Source of the DNA: Thalassotalea_B piscium_A
Lineage (GTDB): Bacteria > Pseudomonadota > Gammaproteobacteria > Enterobacterales > Alteromonadaceae
Direction of reading: 5' to 3'
Assembly: GCA_049347715.1 (NCBI GenBank)
Contig: CP186339.1
Location: 1,984,001-2,048,000 of the forward strand
Length of the DNA stretch: 64,000 bases
In this document: positions 1-9,070 of the stretch, one piece after another
How positions within the stretch are numbered: the first letter of the stretch is position 1
Layout of the letters: the number at the start of each line of letters is the position of its first letter
The notes under the pieces: model-generated
Database searches by the model: none
What the model was told of the DNA's origin: nothing
Seen by the model: only the letters and a program-made list of their open reading frames with translations
Position numbers and translations under genes: made by a program

Positions 1-536
1 AAAGTAATGTAACCACTATGACGTCCCATTACTTCAACTAAAAAGACACGATCAAAAGCATCTGCAGTATCTCTAATTTTATCAATGGCTTCTATTGCGG
101 TATTAATCGCAGTAGAAAAACCAATAGTAAAATCTGTGTTATCAATATCATTATCTATGGTTCCGGGGATACCAATTACTTGGCCCTGCCATTGTTTCGA
201 AATTTCAATTAATCCACAAAAAGAGCCATCGCCGCCAATAACAATTAATGCATCTATCTTGTCTTTGATCAGAGTGGAAACCGCTTGCTTAATACCAATG
301 TCACTATGCATTTGCGGGCAACGAGCACTTTTTAATATGGTGCCGCCGTGACCAATAATACCATTAACATCGTCTAAGGTTATTTGCTTACATTCCCGGT
401 TAATTAAGCCGTTGTACCCATGGTAGTAACCAATAAGATTAAATTGATAACGTTGTGCGGATAAAGTTATTGCGCGAATGGCTGCATTCATTCCCGGCGC
501 ATCGCCACCACTGGTTATTAAAGCTATATTTTTCAT
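1..536 (-). CDS. pfkA: 6-phosphofructokinase, N-terminal part (cut by window edge)
   Basis: ATP-dependent phosphofructokinase phosphorylates fructose 6-phosphate, the committed step of Embden-Meyerhof glycolysis. Translating the minus strand from an ATG at 534-536 gives 178 residues before the window ends, about 55% of the usual 320. The PFK signatures are in order: GGDAPGMNA near residues 10-18, GGDGS at 101-105 (ATP site) and PGTIDND at 124-130 with the catalytic Asp at 128. The motif HGGTILKSAR stands where E. coli PfkA has GGTFLGSAR. It is encoded downstream of pykA on the same strand, separated from it by an intrinsic terminator. It places EMP glycolysis beside the Entner-Doudoroff operon. 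The identification is secure; the C-terminus is not visible. Confidence 0.93.
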   Translation of the reverse strand, partial: MKNIALITSGGDAPGMNAAIRAITLSAQRYQFNLIGYYHGYNGLINRECKQITLDDVNGIIGHGGTILKSARCPQMHSDIGIKQAVSTLIKDKIDALIVIGGDGSFCGLIEISKQWQGQVIGIPGTIDNDIDNTDFTIGFSTAINTAIEAIDKIRDTADAFDRVFLVEVMGRHSGYIT

Positions 537-630
537 TTTTCAACCACCACTTTAAATACTTATGCCACTGTAAATGGTTTGCTTACTGTTATCTAGCGAT
601 GATCAATTAATTTAGAAAATCTTTTGATTT

Positions 631-661
631 AAAACAAAAAAGGTAGCTTACGCTACCTTTT
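631..661 (-). terminator. intrinsic terminator after pykA
   Basis: A 10-bp perfect stem (638-647 with 652-661, core AGGTAGC/GCTACCT) and a TTAC loop are followed, in the minus-strand direction, by a T-rich run (complement of 631-637). It sits 50 bases past the pykA stop and before pfkA, so pfkA probably has its own promoter. Confidence 0.8.
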
Positions 662-710
662 CAATCAACTTATATGCATCGTATTATTCTACGATGATTA
701 AGTGGTTTAA

Positions 711-2156
711 TTATTTTGCTTTAGTCACTGTTAATATTTTAAGGGTATTAGTCATACCAACCGTTTCCATCATGTCACCGTGAGTGACAATAACTTTATC
801 ACCTTCAGCTAATTCTGCTTTTTCAATTACCGCAGCCATAACTTTCGCTGATAAATCATCATTACTACATGACGTTGAATCAAAATGAATAGGGTAAACA
901 CCACGATATATTGCTGAATTATTCAATGTTTTCTGATGACGAGATAAACAGTAAATAGGTAAACCGGAAGTAATTCGTGACATAATTTTACATGTTTGAC
1001 CTGATTCTGATAATGAAATTATCGCTTTAACACCTTCTAAATGGTTAGCGGCATACATAGCTGATAATGCAATTGTTTCAGAAATTTCAGTAAAGGTCAG
1101 TTCCATACGATGATTAGAAATATTGACAGAACGATGTGTTTCAGCACCAACACATACTGAAGCCATCGCAGTAACTGTTTCTATCGGATATTTACCCGCT
1201 GCAGTTTCAGCTGAAAGCATTACCGCATCGGTACCATCTAAAACGGCATTTGACACATCCATTACTTCTGCACGTGTTGGCATAGGTTGTTCGATCATCG
1301 TTTCCATCATTTGCGTGGCTGTAATGACAGCACGATTTAAACGACGGCTACGCGCAATAATATGTTTTTGCTTACCAACAAGTGCTGCATCACCAATCTC
1401 AACACCTAAATCTCCACGAGCTACCATAACTACATCAGATGCAAGAATAATATCATCGAGTATTTTGTCATCATTAACTGCTTCAGCACGTTCAATTTTT
1501 GACACTAGACGGGCATTACAATTAGCTTCTTGTGCTAACAAGCGAGCTTCTCGCATATCGGCAGCGTCACGAGGGAATGAGACCGCTAAGAAGTCTACAT
1601 CGATCTTGGCAGCAAGTTTAATATCTTCTTTATCTTTCGCGGTAAGTGCCGGAGCAGTTAATCCACCACCTTGACGGTTAATCCCTTTATTATTCGATAA
1701 TGGGCCACCAACAGTCACTTCTGTAAAGACAGAATCACCTTTAGTGCTAATAACTTTAAGTTGTACGCGACCATCATCTAATAATAAAATGTCACCTGCA
1801 TTTACATCTTGTGGTAATTTTTTGTAATCAATCCCCACTTTTTCCTGGCAACCTTCACCTTTTGGTAAAGTGGCATCAAGTTCAAATTTGTCACCAATAG
1901 TAAGCTTTATAGGGCCATTTTTAAATGTCGAGACTCTAATTTTTGGTCCTTGCAAATCACCTAGAATACCTACATAGATACCCAATTCTTTAGCAAGTTC
2001 ACGTACCATATTTGCTCGACCGATATGATCTTCAGGAGCACCGTGAGAAAAATTAAGTCTGACCACATTAACGCCGGCAGCTAATACTTTTTTTAGTACT
2101 TCTCTTTCATCTGTTGCAGGGCCTAAGGTAGCAACAATTTTTGTTCGTCTAGGCAT
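711..2156 (-). CDS. pykA: pyruvate kinase
   Basis: Pyruvate kinase converts phosphoenolpyruvate and ADP to pyruvate and ATP. The protein opens MPRRTKIVATLGPATD and carries the metal/active-site stretch MVARGDLGVE, then ATQMMETMI and NAVLDGTDAVMLSAET, all typical of the family. At 481 residues it has normal full length. The chosen ATG (2154-2156) has AAGGAT about 4 bases upstream; an in-frame ATG 15 bases earlier lacks this and would add MIRIK. It lies directly downstream of hexR, the arrangement seen for pykA in E. coli, Vibrio and Shewanella, hence the pykA rather than pykF call. A terminator-like hairpin separates the two genes. Confidence 0.96.
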   Translation of the reverse strand: MPRRTKIVATLGPATDEREVLKKVLAAGVNVVRLNFSHGAPEDHIGRANMVRELAKELGIYVGILGDLQGPKIRVSTFKNGPIKLTIGDKFELDATLPKGEGCQEKVGIDYKKLPQDVNAGDILLLDDGRVQLKVISTKGDSVFTEVTVGGPLSNNKGINRQGGGLTAPALTAKDKEDIKLAAKIDVDFLAVSFPRDAADMREARLLAQEANCNARLVSKIERAEAVNDDKILDDIILASDVVMVARGDLGVEIGDAALVGKQKHIIARSRRLNRAVITATQMMETMIEQPMPTRAEVMDVSNAVLDGTDAVMLSAETAAGKYPIETVTAMASVCVGAETHRSVNISNHRMELTFTEISETIALSAMYAANHLEGVKAIISLSESGQTCKIMSRITSGLPIYCLSRHQKTLNNSAIYRGVYPIHFDSTSCSNDDLSAKVMAAVIEKAELAEGDKVIVTHGDMMETVGMTNTLKILTVTKAK

Positions 2157-2183
2157 TTTAATCCTTATCATTTATCTAATAAT

Positions 2184-2209
2184 TAAAAAAGGGAATAGGG
2201 GGCCTATTC
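2184..2209 (-). terminator. terminator or attenuator between hexR and pykA
   Basis: On the minus strand GAATAGG (2209-2203) pairs with CCTATTC (2199-2193) around a 3-base loop and is followed by CC and six T. The hexR stop codon TAG lies inside the stem. Only about 30 bases separate this from the pykA start, so it may act as an attenuator within a hexR-pykA transcript rather than a full stop. Confidence 0.65.
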
Positions 2210-3052
2210 TTTGCGCTCAAATCGAGAGCTTCTTAAACTGTCTTTTACTTTCTTCAAATTATCTCTGAATTTTTTGCCTCGTCTTAAAGTAAAGCCGGTC
2301 GCTAAAATATCGATTAACGTAAGTTGTGCAATACGTGAGGACATAGGCATATATAAGTCGGTATCTTCAGCTACATCAACTGATAATACGATATTACATT
2401 CTTTTGCCAGAGGGGTATCATGGCTAGTAATTCCGATTACGGTGGCATCATTTTCTTTTGCAAGGCTTGCCACCTCAACTAATGACTTAGTACGACCTGT
2501 ATGAGAAATTAATACAACTACATCACCTTGACGACTATTTATAGCACTCATACGTTGCATTAATATGTCATCAAAATAAACAACAGGAACATTGAAACGG
2601 AAAAATTTATTTTGGGCATCGTGAGCTACAACAGCTGATGCACCTAAGCCAAAAAATGAAATTTTATTCGCTTGAGTTAATAAGTCGACAGAGCGATTTA
2701 ATGTTGAGGTGTCTAAACTTTTACGTGCTAACTCAAGATTAGCCATAGTAGATTCAAAAATTTTAGACGTATATTCTTCTGCCGTATCATTTTCGTCAAC
2801 ATGGCGGTTAACATAAGGTGTGCCATTAGCTAAGCTTTGCGCTAAATGTAATTTAAAATCAGGATAACCTTTTGTATCTAATCGACGACAAAATCGGTTA
2901 ACCGTTGGTTCGCTTATATTAGCTTGCTTAGCTAAAGCGGCAATGCTTGCATGAATTACTGTACCCGGAGATGCTAATATTACTTCGGCTACTTTGCGTT
3001 CTGATTTACTAAACGTATCTAGTTCATTCGCAATTTTTTCTAAAATATTCAT
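2204..3052 (-). CDS. hexR: HexR transcriptional regulator (RpiR family)
   Basis: HexR controls central sugar catabolism in many proteobacteria, sensing KDPG through a SIS domain. The 282-residue protein has an N-terminal RpiR-type helix-turn-helix (about residues 1-77, including ISEPTVNRFCRRL) and a C-terminal SIS sugar-phosphate isomerase fold (about 120-260, with FFGLGASAVVA and VVVLISHTGRTKSLVE). It is divergent from zwf across a 288-base promoter region and upstream of pykA, matching known HexR loci. Palindromes fitting the published HexR consensus occur before zwf and gapA in this window, which supports the name. The start has no strong ribosome binding site. Confidence 0.94.
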   Translation of the reverse strand: MNILEKIANELDTFSKSERKVAEVILASPGTVIHASIAALAKQANISEPTVNRFCRRLDTKGYPDFKLHLAQSLANGTPYVNRHVDENDTAEEYTSKIFESTMANLELARKSLDTSTLNRSVDLLTQANKISFFGLGASAVVAHDAQNKFFRFNVPVVYFDDILMQRMSAINSRQGDVVVLISHTGRTKSLVEVASLAKENDATVIGITSHDTPLAKECNIVLSVDVAEDTDLYMPMSSRIAQLTLIDILATGFTLRRGKKFRDNLKKVKDSLRSSRFERKE

Positions 3053-3234
3053 TCGGTTTAGCCCTAGATCTTTTATTTACTGTAATTTATTTTCTGTTGT
3101 AATAACAGCAAAAATGAAAATTTATTTCATAATTGCAACTAATATAAATCAAAACGACATTTTTTTGCAATTGAATAATTCGCTGTAATAGCGGTGTATA
3201 CTATACAGCATATAGAATGATTTATTTTATTGTA

Positions 3235-3249
3235 TGTTGTAAAATTACA
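3235..3249. promoter_or_regulatory. predicted HexR operator upstream of zwf
   Basis: TGTTGTAAAATTACA matches the HexR consensus as I recall it (TGTARTWWWAYTACA) at 14 of 15 positions. It lies about 90 bases before the zwf ATG in the hexR-zwf divergent region. The position and match are seen in the sequence; the function is inferred from the Shewanella HexR regulon. Confidence 0.75.
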
Positions 3250-3340
3250 AAAAGTCCTTTACTGAGGAAGAAACTCGCGCTAAATTAGCATGTAAATGTA
3301 GTTTAGTTTCATTAAAAACTAAAATTTAAGAAGTGAGCTT

Positions 3341-4810
3341 ATGGAAAATCTTGATTATCAATCTGCAAGTGAAATTGTTATTTTTGGCGCGTTAGGTGAT
3401 TTATCGCGTAGAAAATTAATTCCTGCCCTCTATCAGTTAGACTTTGCTGGGCTATTGAATCCAGAAAGTCGCATTGTTGGTGTTGCGCGACATGAGCATA
3501 CTGTTGAAGAGTTTGAAGCTTTTGTAATGGAAAACTTAACTGCTTTTGTTAAAGAAGGATTAGATGAGGCGACCATTGAACGCTTTAAGTCTCGTTTAGT
3601 TTATCAACAACTCGATTTCAAAGACATTAAGGCATATTCAAATTTAGCTGCCACATTATCTGGCGGACATGACACCCGTGTATATTATTTTTCTACACCT
3701 CCTGCTATTTACGGTGATATTGGTAGTGGCTTAAATGATGCTAACTTAATTACACCTAATGATCGCGTTGTCATGGAAAAGCCCATTGGACATTGCCTTG
3801 AATCGTCTAAAGTGATTAATGACCATGTGTCACACTACTTTAATGAAAACCAAATTTATCGTATTGACCATTACTTAGGTAAAGAAACAGTACTTAATTT
3901 ATTAGTACTACGTTTTGCGAATTCTTTATTTACCAATAACTGGGATAGAAACTGCATTGATCATGTACAGATCACTGTAGCTGAAAGTGTTGGTATAGAA
4001 GGTCGTTGGGGCTTCTATGACGAAGCTGGTCAAATGCGAGATATGATTCAGAATCATTTATTACAAATCTTATCATTACTAGCTATGGAACCGCCTGCCG
4101 ATCTGGGAGCGGATAGTATTCGTGACGAAAAACTAAAAGTTATTCGTGCTTTAGTGCCAATTACTCGACAAAACGTCAAAGAAAAAACAGTACGTGGCCA
4201 ATATGCCGATGGCTATTTAAATGGCGTTGCGGTACCTGGTTATTTGAATGAGGAAGGCGCTAATGAAAATAGTAATACAGAAACATTTGTTGCTATAAAA
4301 GCTGAAATAGACAACTGGCGTTGGAAAGGTGTACCGTTTTATTTAAGAACGGGCAAACGTATGCCAGCAAAACACAGCGAAATTGTTATTCACTTTAAAC
4401 AACAGCCTCATAATATATTTAGAGACAGTTATGCTGATTTACCTTCGAATAAACTAACTATTCGTTTACAGCCTGACGAAGGGGTCGAGTTGGAAATGAT
4501 GAATAAAATTCCAGGTATTGCTTCTCAAATGAAAATACATGAGAACAAACTCGATCTAAGTTTTTCTAAAACTTATAAAAATACACGTGTAGTTGATGCG
4601 TACGAACGTTTAATGCTGGAAGTGATTAATGGTAATCAATCATTGTTTGTTCGACGTGATGAAGTAGAAGCGGCATGGAAATGGGCTGATGGTATTATTG
4701 ATGCTTGGAAAGAGATGAGTGAAAAACCAAAACCTTATCCAGCAGGTTCTTGGGGACCCGTTTCTTCAATTTCGCTAATTGCTCGTGACGACAGACAGTG
4801 GGTTGAATAA
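3341..4810 (+). CDS. zwf: glucose-6-phosphate 1-dehydrogenase
   Basis: Zwf oxidises glucose 6-phosphate to 6-phosphogluconolactone with NADP+ (or NAD+), the entry to the pentose phosphate and Entner-Doudoroff routes. It has 489 residues, the family's usual length. The nucleotide-binding stretch FGALGDLSRRKL lies near residues 15-26, and the active-site motif RIDHYLGKE near 178 holds the catalytic His and Lys region. It is the first gene of a tight operon: its TAA is directly followed by the pgl ATG with no spacer. A HexR-like operator precedes it, so derepression by KDPG is expected. Confidence 0.97.
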   Translation: MENLDYQSASEIVIFGALGDLSRRKLIPALYQLDFAGLLNPESRIVGVARHEHTVEEFEAFVMENLTAFVKEGLDEATIERFKSRLVYQQLDFKDIKAYSNLAATLSGGHDTRVYYFSTPPAIYGDIGSGLNDANLITPNDRVVMEKPIGHCLESSKVINDHVSHYFNENQIYRIDHYLGKETVLNLLVLRFANSLFTNNWDRNCIDHVQITVAESVGIEGRWGFYDEAGQMRDMIQNHLLQILSLLAMEPPADLGADSIRDEKLKVIRALVPITRQNVKEKTVRGQYADGYLNGVAVPGYLNEEGANENSNTETFVAIKAEIDNWRWKGVPFYLRTGKRMPAKHSEIVIHFKQQPHNIFRDSYADLPSNKLTIRLQPDEGVELEMMNKIPGIASQMKIHENKLDLSFSKTYKNTRVVDAYERLMLEVINGNQSLFVRRDEVEAAWKWADGIIDAWKEMSEKPKPYPAGSWGPVSSISLIARDDRQWVE

Positions 4811-5503
4811 ATGTATAAATTAAATGAATTCTCAAAACGTGAACAACTTGATATAGCATTAGCTGATCAAGTCAGTACTATTTTAGCTGATGCCGTCAAA
4901 GAAAGAGGGCGAGCAAGCATTGCTGTCTCTGGTGGTTCAACTCCAAAAGGCTTTTTTAATGCTTTATCTAAAAAAGACTTACCTTGGAGCGATATTACCA
5001 TAACATTAGCGGATGAACGCTGGGTTGATATGGACAGTGCCGATAGTAATACACGTTTAGTTCACGAACATTTATTACAGAATAAAGCAGTTTCTGCAAA
5101 GTTCTTTCATCTAAAGCAAGGTGAACAGTTATCACAAGAAACCTTAGCTGATCTTAACCTTGCGGCTAAATCTACGTTATTACCGCTTGATGTTTTAATT
5201 TTAGGTATGGGTGAAGACGGGCATACCGCATCACTTTTTCCTTGTAGTGATCAAATAGATGAATGCCTTGCTAAATCGACATCACCTTTGTTACGAGTGC
5301 AACCGAAAACAGCTCCTCATGAAAGAATAACGTTTAGTTTTATTTACTTAAAACAAAGTAAAAATACATTTCTTCACATTAGCGGCCTAAATAAAAAAGC
5401 AGTATTAGAAAAAGCAATTGCTGGCACAGATTATAGAGAAATGCCAATTCGGGCATTTATACAAGACCCAGATATTAATACACAAGTGTACTGGGCGGAG
5501 TAA
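4811..5503 (+). CDS. pgl: 6-phosphogluconolactonase
   Basis: Pgl hydrolyses 6-phosphogluconolactone to 6-phosphogluconate. The 230-residue protein is of the SOL/DevB type (isomerase-like fold) with SGGSTPKGFF near residues 40-49, LADERWVD near 66-73 and GMGEDGHTASLFP near 132-144. It begins on the base after the zwf stop, so translation is probably coupled, and edd starts 3 bases after its own stop. Together with zwf and edd it converts glucose 6-phosphate to KDPG. Confidence 0.95.
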   Translation: MYKLNEFSKREQLDIALADQVSTILADAVKERGRASIAVSGGSTPKGFFNALSKKDLPWSDITITLADERWVDMDSADSNTRLVHEHLLQNKAVSAKFFHLKQGEQLSQETLADLNLAAKSTLLPLDVLILGMGEDGHTASLFPCSDQIDECLAKSTSPLLRVQPKTAPHERITFSFIYLKQSKNTFLHISGLNKKAVLEKAIAGTDYREMPIRAFIQDPDINTQVYWAE

Positions 5504-5506
5504 ATT

Positions 5507-7321
5507 ATGAATAAACAGATAGTAGCAATAACAAATAGAATCATTGAGCGTAGTAAAGCGACGAGAGCCGCTTATTTAGCTAAAATTGATGCGCAAAAAT
5601 CTCAAACAGTACATAGAGCAAACTTGTCTTGTGGAAATTTAGCACATGGCTTTGCCGCTTGTGGGAAAGAAGATAAGCAAGTACTACGTGGTATTAATCA
5701 TTCAGATGTCGCCATTGTATCGGCTTATAACGATATGTTATCGGCACATCAACCTTATGAAACCTATCCTAAAATAATTAAAGCCGCAGTACGTGAAACA
5801 GGTGGTGTTGCTCAATTTGCAGGGGGCGTTCCTGCAATGTGTGATGGGGTTACTCAAGGCCAACCTGGAATGGATTTGAGCCTTATGAGCCGTGATGTTA
5901 TTGCCATGTCAACAGCCGTTGCACTTTCACATAATATGTTTGACGGTGCAGTCATGCTGGGTATATGCGATAAAATCGTCCCAGGTTTATTAATTGCTAG
6001 TATGACATTTGGTCATTTACCTACAGTATTTATTCCTGCAGGGCCTATGCCTTCTGGCATACCTAATAAAGAAAAAGCTCGTGTTCGTCAGCAATTTGCT
6101 AAAGGCGAAATTGGTGAAGATAAATTATTAGAAGCAGAATCAGCGTCATATCATAGTGCTGGAACTTGTACTTTCTTTGGTACTGCTAATTCAAATCAAT
6201 TAGTGGTTGAAGTTATGGGGTTACATTTACCCGGGGCTTCTTTTGTTCCACCTAACACCCAGTTACGAGAAGAATTAACTAAAGCAGCAGCACGTCAAGT
6301 TACCCGTTTAACACAGCAGTCAGGCAATTATATGCCTGTAGGTAGAATGGTAGATGAACGTTCTATTGTAAATGCCATTGTCGCGTTATTAGCCACAGGT
6401 GGTTCAACTAACCTGACTATGCATATTATTGCATTCGCTAAAGCCGCAGGGATTATTATTAATTTCCATGACTTTAGTGATTTATCTGATGCGGTACCTT
6501 TAATTACCCGTATTTACCCGAATGGTTCTGCAGATGTTAACCACTTCCAACAAGCGGGTGGTATGGCTTTACTGTTTAAAGAATTAATTGCTGCTGGTTT
6601 AGTTCATGAAGATGTTGAAACTATCTGTGGTAAAGGGTTAACCCAATATACTAAAACGCCGGAAATTCAAGATGGCAAACTTGTATGGCTTGACTCTTTC
6701 GATAAATCTGGTGACCCAGAAGTTATTGCAACCACGCAGAAACCTTTTAAAGCTGACGGTGGTTTAAAAGTACTTAAAGGTAATTTAGGTACATCTGTGA
6801 TTAAAACGTCATCACTACGTGAAGGCAGCTTAATTATTAAAGCACCCGCGGTTGTGTTCGAAGATCAACATGAATTAGACATAGCCTTTAAAGCTGGTGA
6901 ATTAGAAAAAGATTTTATCGCTGTTGTTCGCTTTCAAGGGCCTAAAGCCCGTGGCATGCCTGAATTACACAAGTTAACGCCACCACTAGGCGTGCTTCAA
7001 GATAAAGGCTTTAAAGTGGCGTTAGTTACCGATGGTCGTATGTCTGGTGCGTCAGGTAAAGTACCCGCAGCAATACATTTATGTCCAGAAGCCTTAGACG
7101 GTGGTTTGATCGCAAAAATACAAAACGGCGATATGATCACACTCAATGGTGATACGGGTGAATTAACATTAGATGTTGATGAAAGTGAATTAAATAAACG
7201 AGCCACGGCACAATTTAATGTTAATGGTCATCATCAAGGTATGGGGCGTGAGTTGTTTGGTTTTATGCGAAGAAGCTTAAGCTCAGCTGAAACTGGTGCC
7301 TGTTCATTGTTTGACGAGTAA
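5507..7321 (+). CDS. edd: phosphogluconate dehydratase
   Basis: Edd dehydrates 6-phosphogluconate to 2-keto-3-deoxy-6-phosphogluconate (KDPG), the defining step of the Entner-Doudoroff pathway. It has 604 residues, typical for this IlvD/Edd family Fe-S dehydratase. Family signatures include CDGVTQGQPGMDLSLMSRD, GICDKIVPG and GTCTFFGTANSNQ, whose cysteines are candidates for iron-sulfur binding, and a C-terminal TDGRMSGASGKVPAAIH block. It sits third in zwf-pgl-edd-glk-eda, and glk begins 4 bases after its stop. Confidence 0.97.
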   Translation: MNKQIVAITNRIIERSKATRAAYLAKIDAQKSQTVHRANLSCGNLAHGFAACGKEDKQVLRGINHSDVAIVSAYNDMLSAHQPYETYPKIIKAAVRETGGVAQFAGGVPAMCDGVTQGQPGMDLSLMSRDVIAMSTAVALSHNMFDGAVMLGICDKIVPGLLIASMTFGHLPTVFIPAGPMPSGIPNKEKARVRQQFAKGEIGEDKLLEAESASYHSAGTCTFFGTANSNQLVVEVMGLHLPGASFVPPNTQLREELTKAAARQVTRLTQQSGNYMPVGRMVDERSIVNAIVALLATGGSTNLTMHIIAFAKAAGIIINFHDFSDLSDAVPLITRIYPNGSADVNHFQQAGGMALLFKELIAAGLVHEDVETICGKGLTQYTKTPEIQDGKLVWLDSFDKSGDPEVIATTQKPFKADGGLKVLKGNLGTSVIKTSSLREGSLIIKAPAVVFEDQHELDIAFKAGELEKDFIAVVRFQGPKARGMPELHKLTPPLGVLQDKGFKVALVTDGRMSGASGKVPAAIHLCPEALDGGLIAKIQNGDMITLNGDTGELTLDVDESELNKRATAQFNVNGHHQGMGRELFGFMRRSLSSAETGACSLFDE

Positions 7322-7325
7322 TCAC

Positions 7326-8303
7326 ATGACTGATCAAGTAATTAATATTGTTGCGGATATAGGCGGTACAAATTTACGTATCGCACTAGTCAATGACGAT
7401 GGTGGAACTGATTTATTATCCGTTTATCAATGTAGTGAATATGATGGGTTAAGTACCATAGTTCAAACATTTTTAGTTGAACATTCACTTGTTGCTGATC
7501 AAATTAATGGCTGCTTTGCTATTGCATGTCCGGTTGATCAAGACCTTATTCAGATGACTAACTTACCATGGCAGTTTTCAAAAAAGGCGCTTAAAGAAGA
7601 ACTGGGTTTTAGTAAATTACTTTTTATCAACGATTACACTGCGATAGCACATGCAGTACCGTTTTTAACTGATGATCAAAAAGTAAAAATTGGCAGAGGA
7701 ACGGTTGTTCCAGGAAAACCTATTTCTATCTGTGGACCCGGAACTGGTCTTGGCGTTGCTAATGTTGTACCTGTAGGTGAACATTGGGAATCTCTAGGCG
7801 GCGAGGGTGGTCATGTGGATTTTGCACCTGTTGATGCTACAGAAATTGCTATTTTGTCTATACTTTTACAGAAGTATTCGCACGTGTCATATGAGCAGTT
7901 ACTGTCAGGTCAGGGATTAGAACAAATTTATCAAGCGCTTTGTCAGATAAACCAGTGTCAGGAATTACCTAAACTGTCGGCACAGGAAATATCAACAAAC
8001 GCACTTAACCAAAAATGTGAGATATGCCAACAAGCATTAGCACAATTTTGTAAAACATTAGGAAGCTTCTCTGGAAACTTGGCACTTACATTATCAAGTT
8101 TCGGAGGAGTATATATTGCTGGTGGCATAGTGCCTCGGTTTATCGAGTATTTTAAAAACAGTGAATTTAGAAGTCGGTTTGAAGACAAGGGGCGTTTTAA
8201 CTTGTTCAATTCTGCAATACCAACTTTTGTGATCACCGAATCACAACCGGGCATATTAGGTGCTTCGGCTTATCTTCGTCAACATAATAAAGAGGAATTA
8301 TGA
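7326..8303 (+). CDS. glk: glucokinase
   Basis: Glk phosphorylates glucose to glucose 6-phosphate with ATP. The protein has the ATPase phosphate-1 motif VADIGGTNLRIALV at its start, GPGTGLGVANVV near residue 138 and SLGGEGGHVDFAP near 157, as in E. coli-type glucokinases. I use the ATG at 7326 (325 residues), 4 bases after the edd stop; a longer in-frame start at 7296 would overlap edd by 26 bases and add residues the family lacks. The 3' end overlaps eda by 4 bases (ATGA), indicating translational coupling. Confidence 0.94.
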   Translation: MTDQVINIVADIGGTNLRIALVNDDGGTDLLSVYQCSEYDGLSTIVQTFLVEHSLVADQINGCFAIACPVDQDLIQMTNLPWQFSKKALKEELGFSKLLFINDYTAIAHAVPFLTDDQKVKIGRGTVVPGKPISICGPGTGLGVANVVPVGEHWESLGGEGGHVDFAPVDATEIAILSILLQKYSHVSYEQLLSGQGLEQIYQALCQINQCQELPKLSAQEISTNALNQKCEICQQALAQFCKTLGSFSGNLALTLSSFGGVYIAGGIVPRFIEYFKNSEFRSRFEDKGRFNLFNSAIPTFVITESQPGILGASAYLRQHNKEEL

Positions 8304-8947
8304 CGTTAACTAAAAAATGGCAGGTACCTTCGAAAGACCTGTTCGCAATGGGGCCAATAGTGCCTGTATTAGTGATTGAAAATGTTGAAGATGCATTGCC
8401 TATTGCTGAAGCTTTACTCGCCGCTAATGTGAAAGTATTAGAAGTGACTTTACGCACTCCTTCAGCGCTTGAAGTCATTGCTAAAATTGCAAAAGAGCTA
8501 CCTGAAGCGGTTGTTGGTGCAGGTACTGTCACTAACCGTGAATTACTTCAACGTTCAGCCGATGCAGGAGCTAAATTCGCTATTAGCCCAGGTTTAACTA
8601 AAGATCTGCTTCAGGCGGGTAATGAAGGTGATATCGCCTTAATCCCAGGTATTTCATCTATTTCAGAATTAATGGATGGTATTGATCTTGGCTATGATCA
8701 TTTCAAATTTTTCCCAGCAGAAGCTTCTGGTGGTGTAAAAGCGATTCAGTCTATAGGCGGACCATTTCCTAATATTCGTTTCTGCCCTACAGGTGGCATT
8801 AACATTAACAATATTCGTGATTACCTAGCCCTTAAAAATGTAGCTTGCTGTGGCGGTTCTTGGTTAGTGTCTGATGAAATTATTGCCAACAAAGATTGGG
8901 GTAAAATTACAGAGCTTGCTAAACAAGCATTAGATCATATTAAATAA
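8300..8947 (+). CDS. eda: KDPG / KHG aldolase
   Basis: Eda cleaves KDPG to pyruvate and glyceraldehyde 3-phosphate. This is a class I aldolase of 215 residues. The general base is expected at Glu48 in LEVTLRT, GAGTV lies at 73-77 and the Schiff-base lysine is Lys136 in FKFFPAE, followed by CPTGGI. It starts inside the last codons of glk with GAGGAAT upstream, and it ends the operon before an intrinsic terminator. A second member of the same fold, DgoA, is encoded 15 kb away in the galactan locus; that one has LNSPDA and IKIFPVS signatures, so the two are separable. Confidence 0.96.
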   Translation: MTLTKKWQVPSKDLFAMGPIVPVLVIENVEDALPIAEALLAANVKVLEVTLRTPSALEVIAKIAKELPEAVVGAGTVTNRELLQRSADAGAKFAISPGLTKDLLQAGNEGDIALIPGISSISELMDGIDLGYDHFKFFPAEASGGVKAIQSIGGPFPNIRFCPTGGININNIRDYLALKNVACCGGSWLVSDEIIANKDWGKITELAKQALDHIK

Positions 8948-8971
8948 CGTTAATGATCGCTGTAGTCACTT

Positions 8972-8997
8972 AAGCTAGGTTTTACCTAGCTTTTTTA
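8972..8997 (+). terminator. intrinsic terminator of the zwf-eda operon
   Basis: AAGCTAGGT (8972-8980) pairs perfectly with ACCTAGCTT (8984-8992) around a TTT loop, followed by further T residues. It lies 24 bases after the eda stop. Confidence 0.88.
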
Positions 8998-9020
8998 TTT
9001 GTGTTATTAAAATTTAAAAC

Positions 9021-9050
9021 AAAAAAAACGGCAACCTTAGTTACCGTTTT
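9021..9050 (-). terminator. intrinsic terminator of gapA
   Basis: AAAACGG-C-AAC (9025-9035) pairs with GTT-A-CCGTTTT (9040-9050) with one internal mismatch. On the minus strand the stem is followed by a T tract (complement of the A run 9021-9028). It lies 20 bases past the gapA stop. Confidence 0.75.
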
Positions 9051-9070
9051 CTATCTTACTTAACTAACAA

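Noticed and set aside
85..351. Plus-strand frame of 88 codons
   Set aside because: It lies antisense inside pfkA, whose minus-strand product has clear family motifs.
3090..3105. Possible HexR box just upstream of hexR
   Set aside because: Best alignment matches only about 10 of 15 consensus positions, near what AT-rich DNA gives by chance.
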